A stretch of DNA of 6,154 nucleotides, from assembly GCA_902767065.1 (NCBI GenBank), contig CACXFW010000012.1, forward strand, positions 1 through 6,154. Direction: 5' to 3'. The DNA comes from an uncultured Lachnospiraceae bacterium (GTDB lineage: Bacteria; Bacillota; Clostridia; Lachnospirales; Lachnospiraceae). Made by a program: the position numbers and the translations under genes. Positions 1 through 5,770 of the stretch are shown in pieces (position 1 is the stretch's first letter; the number at the start of each line of letters is the position of its first letter). Under the pieces are notes generated by a model. The model was not told the origin of the DNA. It saw nothing but the letters and a program-made list of their open reading frames with translations, and made no database searches.

Positions 1-172
1 CAGCCGGTGAGAGCACTCCCTTCTCCGGGTCATGCCACCTTGCCAGAGCCTCTGCCCCGATCATTTTCCCGGTCACGGACCGGTAGAGCGGCTGAAAAAA
101 TGGCCGTATGAATCCCTTCTCCACTGCTTCATGAAAGTGATCTGTAAGATATGTTTCATCGATGCGCCCCAT
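1..172 (-). CDS. EAL-domain protein (probable c-di-GMP phosphodiesterase), 5' part only
   Basis: This gene starts at the ATG at 172 and runs off the left edge, leaving 57 codons. The start is supported by AGAGGG eight bases upstream. The frame is open for about 18 codons further up, but those have no comparable start and do not resemble the family. The peptide reads as the beginning of an EAL domain: a PFFQPLY strand (residues 24-30), TGKMIGAEALARW (34-46) with the EAL signature glutamate at 41, then HDPEKGVLSPA (47-57), the usual EAL continuation. EAL domains hydrolyse cyclic di-GMP to pGpG using metal ions held partly by this glutamate. The remaining metal ligands and catalytic residues lie outside the window, so activity cannot be judged. 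The domain begins almost at residue 1, with no signal peptide, membrane segment or sensor domain before it. It lies beyond the mob operon terminator, so it is probably its own transcription unit, either cargo or host DNA. Confidence 0.85.
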   Translation of the reverse strand, partial: MGRIDETYLTDHFHEAVEKGFIRPFFQPLYRSVTGKMIGAEALARWHDPEKGVLSPA

Positions 173-265
173 ATGCGATACCCTCTTTCTATATGGTTCC
201 TGCTGCGTGCATTTACACACCCGGCATTCTCACCGTATGCTGTGGCACAGGGTCGGGTCATACAT

Positions 266-274
266 ATCATAGCA
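266..274 (-). promoter_or_regulatory. Candidate extended -10 promoter for the EAL gene
   Basis: Read on the minus strand this is TGCTATGAT, which matches an extended -10 box (TG-n-TATGAT, five of six to TATAAT). It would start transcription near 258, giving a leader of about 85 bases before the ATG at 172. No good -35 box is visible: TTGTAG lies about 20 bases upstream, which is too far. It sits just downstream of the mob operon terminator, where a promoter for the next gene would be expected. Confidence 0.35.
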
Positions 275-295
275 TTCATTCTTTCATGTCTCTAC

Positions 296-332
296 AATAA
301 ATAAAGGGTGCTTTTCGCGAAAGCCAGCACCC
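296..332 (-). terminator. Rho-independent terminator of the mob operon
   Basis: On the minus strand a stem GGGTGCT (332-326) pairs with AGCACCC (312-306) around a loop that contains the self-complementary TTTCGCGAAA. The stem is followed directly by TTTATTTATT (305-296). A GC-rich stem with a U-rich tail is the classic intrinsic terminator. It lies about 70 bases after the topoisomerase stop codon and before the EAL gene, so it separates the two units. Confidence 0.8.
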
Positions 333-402
333 ATGTACCGATCATAACCCCGGTCTTTTGGCCTGTTTCTCTATGAACGGTATATAATGCTATCTGCCAT
401 GT

Positions 403-2526
403 TCATCTTTGCACAAACTCCATTTTCCACCTGATATATCCTCTTTCATCAATTTCATCCATACAGATATAAGCGTCATATGCCCTGCCGGTTTTTTGGG
501 ATTTCAGACCCTTTGCAAGGATTCTTCCGTCTTTTAAAAGCGCCTTTGCATTTGTCTTCGTCATCTTCGCTCCAACCGCTTTGAAAAAGCTGTCCTCCTT
601 CCATAAAGTGAACCGGCAGCTCCTGTCAGTGCAGGAAAATCCTTTTTTGGTTTCCTGTACGGGTCTTCCGCAAACCGGGCAGGCACCGATTGACTTTATA
701 TCGTTTCCACCGGTAAAGGAAATTGCCACATTCTTTTCCCTCTTCATGATAGAGGTCAGCATCTTCTTCGTTTCTTCAAAAATGTCCCTTTCCGATTTCT
801 TCCCGACCGAGATGTCATGCAAGTCTCTTGACAGGCTGACTGTCCTGCTTACAGACAGGTCAATTCCCAGTTCTCTCATAACCTTTACGAGATAGAATCC
901 GTATTCGGTTGCGGCATACTCACCCTTATTGAGTGTCATGTATTTTGATTTCAGGCAGCGGTCAATTGTATCTGCCCTGGTAGCCTCCGTACAAATCGTC
1001 GCCTCAGACAGAATATCCCTCCATTCTTCATCTGTATAATCGGAATGATCGACACTGCCATCATCTTTTTTAAACGGCGCGATCATCCAGTTGTTCAGCG
1101 ACTCCACCGTATATCGTTTCGGCGGAGTTGCCTTCTTCTCGACAGGTGCATATCCCGGATGGATTGTTTCCCCTTTTTCAAACATGGGAAGGATTGAATC
1201 TTTCTCCTGGGCCTTTTCAAACTTCTGCCACCCTTCCTGCTTCCGTACATCCCCTTTCAGCCTGAACACTTCCTCCCCGCAGGTGACTGTTATCTGCGTC
1301 CGCTCCACAATACACGGGACTGAAGCGAAAACAGCCAGAAATCTGTTCTTGATACAGACATAGACTGTTCCTTCTCTGCCGGAAAGGCTGCCGGGGATCT
1401 TCGAAGTCGGGGTAATTGCCGAGTGTGATTCCACCTTACTGTCATCATAGATCAGTTTGTTCGCAGGTTTATTGATCAGATCCGTATATCCTTCTTTTCG
1501 AAAAGCTGATATGATTCCATCAATCCGGCCCGCTTCATCCCTGCACAGGTAGCAGCTGTTTGTCCTGGGATACGTCACGTATCCTTTCTCGTAGAGGGCC
1601 TGCGCAGCTTCCAGTACATCAGAAGGGCTGAGCGACTTATCCATCTTACAGACAAAGGATTGAAGAGCTGACATGGAAAACAGTTTTCCAGACTTCAGTT
1701 CAACCGTCTTCTTTTCGATATCCGTAACCACAGTCGGAAGCCGATTCAGCTCATTTGCATACGCTTCCGCGTCCTGGTTCTTGCCCTTTCCAAATCTCTT
1801 CTTACAGGTGAGAGACCGTTTTATCCCGCTCTTTTCCACTTCTCCGGCAACAGCGTAATACTCTTCGGGAATGAAATCCCTGATTTCTTTTTCCCGCTCC
1901 ACAACCCTGGAAACAATTGGGCAGATGCAGCGGCCTATCCTGATAAAATGTTTCGCCTTCACGGAGCTGAATCTCGTAAGTTCAATACCGATCATCCAGT
2001 CAACAGCTGCTCTCGTTTTTCCCGCTCTGTACAGATTGTCATACTCCGTATCCGGCTTCGCCTCCGCAACAGCCTTACGGATCACATCTGCTGTAAGGGA
2101 TGGAAGCCACAGGCGCAGAACCCTTTTCTTCGTCTTCATATTCGCCTCCAGGACAAGCCTGACGATCACTTCTCCTTCCCGGTCAGCATCACCGGCCGCG
2201 TAGATCAGACTTATGTCGGGACGGTTGATCAGCTCCCTTAACAGTCTTACCTGGCCCCTGCAGCCTCTCTTCACGTCATAACGAAACCGCCAGTCAGCAG
2301 GGAAGAAGGGAAGATGCTCCAGGCTATCTTCCCAGGAGTCCCTGGCTCCATTCCTGTCCTTCGGATCCCAATATTCCTCCGGATCCACAAGCTCATATAG
2401 ATGTCCGAAGCACCAGCTTACAATAAAACCGTTTCCCTCTATGTACCCATCCTTCCTGAGACGTGCTCCTACCGCAGAAGCAATCGTTCTTCCAAGAGAT
2501 GGTTTTTCAGCAATCACCAACTTCAT
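403..2526 (-). CDS. topB: DNA topoisomerase III (type IA), mobile-element type
   Basis: This is a 707-residue type IA topoisomerase, an enzyme that cuts one DNA strand through a tyrosine and passes another strand through the gap, relaxing negative supercoils and separating linked DNA. Visible landmarks are the TOPRIM start IAEKPS with Glu7; the TOPRIM acidic motif DADREGE (Asp113, Asp115, Glu119); the active-site segment YVTYPRTNS with catalytic Tyr319 and Arg321; HSAITPT at 368-374; and a C-terminal C4 zinc finger with Cys616, 619, 632 and 637. The usual GRVQTP segment reads IGRCICP (197-203), a divergence I associate with element-borne TopB rather than housekeeping enzymes. The ATG start has AGAGGTGA seven bases upstream. 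That SD contains the relaxase stop codon, so translation is probably coupled. It is the last gene of the operon, ending about 70 bases before the terminator. Its partners suggest a role in DNA transfer. The family call is firm; the role in conjugation is inferred. Confidence 0.93.
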   Translation of the reverse strand: MKLVIAEKPSLGRTIASAVGARLRKDGYIEGNGFIVSWCFGHLYELVDPEEYWDPKDRNGARDSWEDSLEHLPFFPADWRFRYDVKRGCRGQVRLLRELINRPDISLIYAAGDADREGEVIVRLVLEANMKTKKRVLRLWLPSLTADVIRKAVAEAKPDTEYDNLYRAGKTRAAVDWMIGIELTRFSSVKAKHFIRIGRCICPIVSRVVEREKEIRDFIPEEYYAVAGEVEKSGIKRSLTCKKRFGKGKNQDAEAYANELNRLPTVVTDIEKKTVELKSGKLFSMSALQSFVCKMDKSLSPSDVLEAAQALYEKGYVTYPRTNSCYLCRDEAGRIDGIISAFRKEGYTDLINKPANKLIYDDSKVESHSAITPTSKIPGSLSGREGTVYVCIKNRFLAVFASVPCIVERTQITVTCGEEVFRLKGDVRKQEGWQKFEKAQEKDSILPMFEKGETIHPGYAPVEKKATPPKRYTVESLNNWMIAPFKKDDGSVDHSDYTDEEWRDILSEATICTEATRADTIDRCLKSKYMTLNKGEYAATEYGFYLVKVMRELGIDLSVSRTVSLSRDLHDISVGKKSERDIFEETKKMLTSIMKREKNVAISFTGGNDIKSIGACPVCGRPVQETKKGFSCTDRSCRFTLWKEDSFFKAVGAKMTKTNAKALLKDGRILAKGLKSQKTGRAYDAYICMDEIDERGYIRWKMEFVQR

Positions 2527-2532
2527 ACAGTT

Positions 2533-4299
2533 TCACCTCTCTTCATTCGATTTCGCGTTTCCCTTCTGTTGTGGTTCTTCCCGCCGGCCATCTGCATCCG
2601 GACCGTCCTCTTCGTACAGCCGGCCCAGAATGAAATCCTCATTTCTGGCAAGCTCCAGACCGTCCTTGATCCTCATCAGTCCTTTGTAATCCCTGCGGAG
2701 CATCCCGGATCGAATACGGAGCAGGCTGAGTTTTTCTTTCAGATTTTCATATCTGGTCCTGAAATCAGCAATCTGGTCATCACCGGCGCATCTAAACCTG
2801 TAAAGAGCAGCTTTTGCTTTTTTGTAACGTGTGATTTCTTCCTCCCTCTGCCTCCGGATGTTCTCTTTCATCTCCCCTTCCGGCAGCAGTGAAATTGATT
2901 CAACGGTATTCCGTACTTCCTCATATTCCCTGAGTACCTGCATAACGGCTTCCATTCTGCAAAGGAGATCCTGGTTCTTTTTAATCTCCAGTTTTACATG
3001 GGAAAGCTCTGCTCCTGTCCGGTCAAGCCGGGCCTTCAATTCTTCCTCGGAACCAATCCCCGCTTTCTTTGCATCTTCCATGACAGCAGCAATCCTCCGG
3101 TACCGTCTCTGTTTCTGCATTTCCTTCTTTTCTCTTGTGCTGTTTTCAACGGCGTACCCATCTCCGATGCCGTATGCTTCTCCTTCCAGAATCATCTGCA
3201 TGGCAGTAAGCAGCACCATTTCCAGTTCGGAACGCCTCCGCCCTTCCTCATCATAGGGGCTGATGGTATCCGAATATCTTTCGGATTCTCTCCGGCGCAG
3301 CTCATCCTGTTCCTGGTAGAACCGCCTGATCTTTTCCTTATGGTCAGAACCTTTCCGCATCATGTGCTTCTGTTTCTCTATGTTGTTAACAATAGCCTCC
3401 TTCGTCCATTCCCGGCCAAGCGTATTGTCTCTGACCCTGTGTCCGTCCGGATCCGTGTAGGTGACATGTTTCCCCTGTCGGAGATGATAACCGACCGTTT
3501 CCATATTCCGGACGTATTCATCCCAGGAGCGGCTCACCAGGACAATAGCTTCAATATTCTTCCTGAGATCATCCTTCCAGGAATTGCCTTTCTTTGCCTC
3601 CTGCCATTCGGATCTTGAGTGTTTCCGCCTTATGTCAGGATTATCAATTACGGAAAGGCCGTATTCCTTGCAAAGCCTGTTCGAAGCCTCCTTCATCTGC
3701 CTGTAGACTTCCCTGCACTCGTGGAACTTTCTCCCCGTGTCGATGTCGTAAGAACACATCACAATATGGTTATGGATATGTTCCCGGTCAACATGCGTAC
3801 AGATAAGCATCATATACCTGCGGTTTACCTCAGCCTTGTCATCCATATGCTGGAGTTCAAACGCATATTTCCTTCCGATCTCATGTGCAAGCTCCGGTGT
3901 CAGCCTGTCATTGTCTCTCGGATTAAAAGACTGGATAATGTGAAATGCATCCCTGCTGACTCCTGTAATCCTCCGCTCAGCCTTCCAGAAATCAATCAGT
4001 GAGGTCATCTCGTCTGCCGCATAAGGTGCGGTGCAGTTAATTCCTGTAACCAGACGATGCTCTCTTGTCTTTCTGGCATTGGCTGAGTATTCCACCAGAT
4101 TGCTGATGGCATTCTGAACGTCCGCATTCTCTTCACCGATCTCTACACCTTCTTCCATAAACATCCTCAGATCAGACTGCGGTCCTTCTGATTTCGCATT
4201 TCTCCTGGAGTCGTCCGTTTTTTTCTCATCCCGTATATAGTTGGACACATTCCGGATCCAGTTTTTTGATCGGAGATTCAGAATCTTAATGTATGCCAT
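2533..4299 (-). CDS. MobP-type relaxase / mobilization nuclease
   Basis: This 588-residue protein is a relaxase of the Relaxase/mobilization nuclease family (Pfam PF03432 type). It would nick the transfer origin, stay bound to the 5' end and guide the strand into the recipient. The metal-binding motif is THVDREHIHNH (168-178), with the three-histidine pattern at 174, 176 and 178. The upstream motif FHIIQSFNP (119-127) also fits. The nucleophile is probably Tyr71 in VEYSANARKT followed by LVTGINC, as in Tn1549-like relaxases; Tyr21 in NYIRDEKKTDD is a second candidate. Residues about 240-320 (SWKDDL, GYHLRQGKHVTY, TLGREWT) match the conserved region after the nuclease domain. The rest is charged, helical and probably coiled coil (about 330-560), ending in a low-complexity tail. 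I place the start at ATG 4299 because relaxases commonly begin MAYIKI-like. A GTG at 4308, overlapping the upstream stop by four bases, would add three residues. Six bases separate it from topB. Confidence 0.9.
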   Translation of the reverse strand: MAYIKILNLRSKNWIRNVSNYIRDEKKTDDSRRNAKSEGPQSDLRMFMEEGVEIGEENADVQNAISNLVEYSANARKTREHRLVTGINCTAPYAADEMTSLIDFWKAERRITGVSRDAFHIIQSFNPRDNDRLTPELAHEIGRKYAFELQHMDDKAEVNRRYMMLICTHVDREHIHNHIVMCSYDIDTGRKFHECREVYRQMKEASNRLCKEYGLSVIDNPDIRRKHSRSEWQEAKKGNSWKDDLRKNIEAIVLVSRSWDEYVRNMETVGYHLRQGKHVTYTDPDGHRVRDNTLGREWTKEAIVNNIEKQKHMMRKGSDHKEKIRRFYQEQDELRRRESERYSDTISPYDEEGRRRSELEMVLLTAMQMILEGEAYGIGDGYAVENSTREKKEMQKQRRYRRIAAVMEDAKKAGIGSEEELKARLDRTGAELSHVKLEIKKNQDLLCRMEAVMQVLREYEEVRNTVESISLLPEGEMKENIRRQREEEITRYKKAKAALYRFRCAGDDQIADFRTRYENLKEKLSLLRIRSGMLRRDYKGLMRIKDGLELARNEDFILGRLYEEDGPDADGRREEPQQKGNAKSNEER

Positions 4300-4304
4300 C
4301 CCCG

Positions 4305-5099
4305 TCACTTCCCTTCCATCCGGATCCGTTCCTTTATCTCTTTTCTGATTGCTTTTGAATCTGTCCTTACGGATTCTTCTTTTGCTGTTATTTCTTCCAG
4401 GATTGACTTCAGGAGCTGATCTATGATCTCCACCTCTCCGTCTTCGACAATTCGGTTCTTCATGTCTGAAACAACTGCAGCGAGAAAATCCTTATGACGT
4501 TTCACTCGGTTATTCATCTCACAAAGATCATCGCAGTCTACTGTAAACCTTTTATTCCTGTACGTTTCCAGAACGTTTCTTTTCAACAGGCGGGAGATGG
4601 AACAACCACTTTTTTCTGCTATTTCTCTTATCGCTTTTATCTCCTCTTCTGTTACAGAAACAGTTATTCCCTTTCTGCTTTTTCCATCTGTCTGGTACTC
4701 CATCACTTTTCCCGGTTTTCTTCCGAAAAGACAGGAAGCTGCAATTCTGTGATAAACTTCTCTTTTTCTTGAAACTACATTTCTCAGTTTTCCATATTCT
4801 TTATAAATATCTTCCAGCTTGTTTCCGAGCGTTACCTCTTCTCTGCAATACACAGGATAAAATCCGGAAAGAATGGATAACGCTTCTCTGACGAGAATAT
4901 CGATGTCGTTGATGATCATAGAAAGCTCATTCAGATCAGCTTTCAGAATCACTGTCAGATGCTTACCGGATGGAGTTAGTGTACACTCACGAAACAGAGC
5001 CGCGATACTCACATGCTGGCTTTCTGAGATCTCGTGAAGCTTCCGCAATTCGTCTTCTGTAACTCTTACATGTGTCCTGATTGTCCTTCTTTCTGACAT
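4305..5099 (-). CDS. MobC-like relaxosome accessory protein with two tandem RHH modules
   Basis: This 264-residue, highly charged protein resembles MobC-type mobilization proteins, which bind the transfer origin through a ribbon-helix-helix fold and help the relaxase nick. The start is ATG 5099, with GGAGGT nine bases upstream. An in-frame ATG at 5144 would add 15 residues but has no such site. The protein appears internally duplicated. Residues 5-41 (RTHVRVTEDELRKLHEISE, then SIAALFRECTL) align with 142-178 (GITVSVTEEEIKAIREIAE, then SISRLLKRNVL). After each comes a short basic strand (GKHLTV at 46-51, NKRFTV at 182-187) and a helix with a spaced Asn pattern. The two copies are divergent, so the duplication is old. 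It is the first gene of the operon, with the relaxase starting five bases past its stop. An RHH protein next to its own promoter often represses itself; that is inferred here. I am sure of the RHH and mobilization context, less so of the exact family name. Confidence 0.82.
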   Translation of the reverse strand: MSERRTIRTHVRVTEDELRKLHEISESQHVSIAALFRECTLTPSGKHLTVILKADLNELSMIINDIDILVREALSILSGFYPVYCREEVTLGNKLEDIYKEYGKLRNVVSRKREVYHRIAASCLFGRKPGKVMEYQTDGKSRKGITVSVTEEEIKAIREIAEKSGCSISRLLKRNVLETYRNKRFTVDCDDLCEMNNRVKRHKDFLAAVVSDMKNRIVEDGEVEIIDQLLKSILEEITAKEESVRTDSKAIRKEIKERIRMEGK

Positions 5100-5162
5100 A
5101 TCCGCAGCACCTCCGATATAAACAAAAGAAGCATCCGAAAACACGAATGCCTCTTCATAAAA

Positions 5163-5192
5163 ATGCTATCATATCATGACACTTTATGTCAA
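5163..5192 (-). promoter_or_regulatory. Promoter of the mob operon with an overlapping inverted repeat
   Basis: On the minus strand there is a perfect -35 box TTGACA (5192-5187) and, 18 bases on, TAGCAT (5168-5163) as a four-of-six -10 box; TATGAT also occurs but at a spacing of only 13. The start of transcription would be near 5156, about 57 bases before the mobC ATG at 5099. An inverted repeat TGACA-CTTTA-TGTCA (5177-5191) covers the -35 box and the spacer. A second hyphenated palindrome, TCAT-ATC-ATGA (5169-5179), lies between the boxes. Both sit where a repressor would block RNA polymerase. The MobC-like RHH protein is the obvious candidate binder, but this is inference. Confidence 0.6.
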
Positions 5193-5239
5193 AACCGATA
5201 ACCTGTTTTCACTGTCTGCAACCTTTCGATTTCTTCTTT

Positions 5240-5249
5240 CAGTTAACTG
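5240..5249. repeat. 10-bp perfect palindrome CAGTTAACTG
   Basis: CAGTTAACTG is identical on both strands. It lies about 50 bases upstream of the mob promoter and 28 bases before the hairpin block. It could be a protein site for the relaxosome or a regulator, or it could be chance; a single 10-bp palindrome is weak evidence. Confidence 0.3.
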
Positions 5250-5276
5250 GATTTATAACGTATAGATGCTGCGTTT

Positions 5277-5312
5277 ACGAAGCGTCGAAAACGGGCTTTG
5301 GGCGAAGCCCAA
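5277..5312 (+). repeat. Direct repeat unit A: ACGAAGCGT plus GAA-capped hairpin
   Basis: The unit begins ACGAAGCGT (5277-5285) and, after a short spacer, ends in a hairpin with arms TTGGGC (5298-5303) and GCCCAA (5307-5312) closing a GAA loop (5304-5306). An alternative pairing GGGCTT (5293-5298) with AAGCCC (5305-5310) is also possible. The same arrangement recurs as unit B at 5353-5380. Confidence 0.8.
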
Positions 5313-5324
5313 TCCTGGGGAGCA

Positions 5325-5359
5325 GAGCGAACGAAGCCGTATGGCGGAGTGAACGAAGC
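5325..5359 (+). repeat. Pair of GAGYGAACGAAGC direct repeats
   Basis: GAGCGAACGAAGC (5325-5337) and GAGTGAACGAAGC (5347-5359) differ at one base in 13 and are 22 bases apart, about two helical turns, so both would face the same side of the DNA. Such spaced direct repeats are typical binding sites for relaxosome proteins. The second copy runs into repeat unit B. Binding by the two-module MobC-like protein is a guess. Confidence 0.7.
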
Positions 5360-5380
5360 GTGGGTTTGGGCGAAGCCCAA
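5353..5380 (+). repeat. Direct repeat unit B: ACGAAGCGT plus GAA-capped hairpin
   Basis: The unit begins ACGAAGCGT (5353-5361) and ends in the hairpin TTGGGC (5366-5371), GAA loop (5372-5374), GCCCAA (5375-5380), identical in its hairpin to unit A. The spacer is shorter than in unit A, and one C of the preceding GGGCTT is missing. Hairpin to hairpin, the two units are 68 bases apart. Confidence 0.8.
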
Positions 5381-5387
5381 CAGGGTC

Positions 5388-5402
5388 TCAGGGCTCCCCT
5401 GA
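5388..5402 (+). repeat. Short perfect hairpin TCAGGG-CTC-CCCTGA
   Basis: Six-base perfect arms enclose a three-base loop. It lies between repeat unit B and the long hairpin at 5416-5457. There is no T-run on either side, so it is not a terminator; it is most likely part of the oriT-like structured block. Confidence 0.7.
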
Positions 5403-5415
5403 CAAGCATGCCGAA

Positions 5416-5457
5416 TGGTACCACTGATCCGGACGAAGTCCTGGATCGGTGGTACCA
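5416..5457 (+). repeat. Long stem-loop with a GAA cap
   Basis: The arm TGGTACCACTGATCC (5416-5430) pairs with GGATCGGTGGTACCA (5443-5457) over 15 positions, with one G-T wobble. Inside, GGAC (5431-5434) pairs with GTCC (5438-5441) around a GAA loop; T5442 is the only bulge. That gives 19 paired positions in 42 bases. No U-tract follows on either strand, so it is not an ordinary terminator. It is the strongest foldback in the window and marks the right end of the presumed oriT. Confidence 0.85.
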
Positions 5458-5538
5458 GCAGGCGGTACTTGCAACAATAAATCTCCGCTGTTTCACACTG
5501 CACCCCATTCACCTCTTCAGCAGCATTCAAGCCAGCAT

Positions 5539-5558
5539 GTTCTGGCCATATCCAGACA
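5539..5558. repeat. Small imperfect hairpin TCTGG...CCAGA
   Basis: TCTGG (5541-5545) pairs with CCAGA (5552-5556) around a six-base loop, and the pairing can extend with one bulge to TGT/ACA. It lies in the otherwise featureless stretch 5458-5573 between the hairpin block and the terminator. It may belong to the transfer origin or be chance. Confidence 0.35.
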
Positions 5559-5573
5559 ACATTAGCACAGAAA

Positions 5574-5620
5574 AAAGAACCACCTCCGCCGGATCATTCC
5601 GGAACACGAGGCAGTTCTTT
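5574..5620 (-). terminator. Strong hairpin terminator upstream of the oriT-like block
   Basis: The arms AAAGAAC (5574-5580) and GTTCTTT (5614-5620), then CCTC (5583-5586) and GAGG (5608-5611), then CCGG (5589-5592) and CCGG (5599-5602) pair in register, with only small symmetrical internal loops. On the minus strand the hairpin is followed by a T-rich tail (GGTTCTTTTTTCTG), as expected of an intrinsic terminator. The plus side is also T-rich (5615-5624), so it may work in both directions. It would stop transcription from the TipAS remnant side before it enters the presumed oriT. Confidence 0.75.
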
Positions 5621-5770
5621 CTTTGATGGATATTTTGATACCTGAGCCTATTTCAGATTTTTTTTCTGCAACGCTCTTTCAGATCTACTTTTATCAAATC
5701 TACATGAGATTTCCGGTTCCCGGAATCAGGAAACGGATCTGTACCCAGACAGCATATACATGCTTATCAT
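5621..5770. other. Intergenic stretch with no gene
   Basis: No convincing coding sequence is seen on either strand between the terminator and the stop codon of the TipAS remnant. A 75-residue plus-strand open frame beginning at 5623 has no family resemblance and runs antisense into the remnant. The only visible structures are a TTCCGG-TTC-CCGGAA hairpin (5711-5725), whose minus-strand loop is GAA, and the imperfect palindrome AGCAT-ATAC-ATGCT (5751-5764). Confidence 0.5.

Larger units (their letters stand above)
5277..5457. other. Putative origin of transfer (oriT): repeat- and hairpin-rich non-coding block
   Basis: This 181-base stretch between the mob promoter and the terminator at 5574-5620 is packed with inverted and direct repeats, unlike anything else in the window. 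It contains two copies of a TTGGGC-GAA-GCCCAA hairpin (5298-5312, 5366-5380), a TCAGGG-CTC-CCCTGA hairpin (5388-5402), a long hairpin with 19 paired bases per arm (5416-5457), and two copies of GAGYGAACGAAGC (5325-5337, 5347-5359). Origins of transfer of mobilizable elements are typically hairpin-rich, non-coding and next to the mobC/relaxase genes, which is why I call it oriT. No nick sequence is recognised, so the cut site and the transferred strand are unknown. Other possibilities are a single-strand origin for second-strand synthesis or a structured RNA. Open frames cross the block on both strands but look like by-products of the repeats. Confidence 0.6.

Noticed and set aside
32..304. Plus-strand open frame of 90 residues and a minus-strand frame at 73-279
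   Set aside because: Both overlap the EAL-domain start, which has a ribosome binding site and clear family motifs; they are shadows in other frames.
5277..5457. CRISPR array or integron attachment site
   Set aside because: The repeats are only two copies with unequal spacing and no unique spacers, and no Cas or integrase gene is nearby; the oriT reading fits the neighbours better.
5243..5530. Minus-strand open frames of 95 and 77 residues across the hairpin block
   Set aside because: They read through the repeats and hairpins, have repetitive composition (recurrent Ala-Ser-Pro-Lys words from the repeated GGGCGAAGCCC) and show no family resemblance. An AGAGGTGA near the shorter start is too close to it for a normal ribosome binding site. 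Non-coding structured DNA explains them better.
5186..5626. Plus-strand open frame of 146 residues
   Set aside because: It starts inside the mob promoter repeat, crosses the hairpins and ends in the terminator; no RBS and no recognisable domain.
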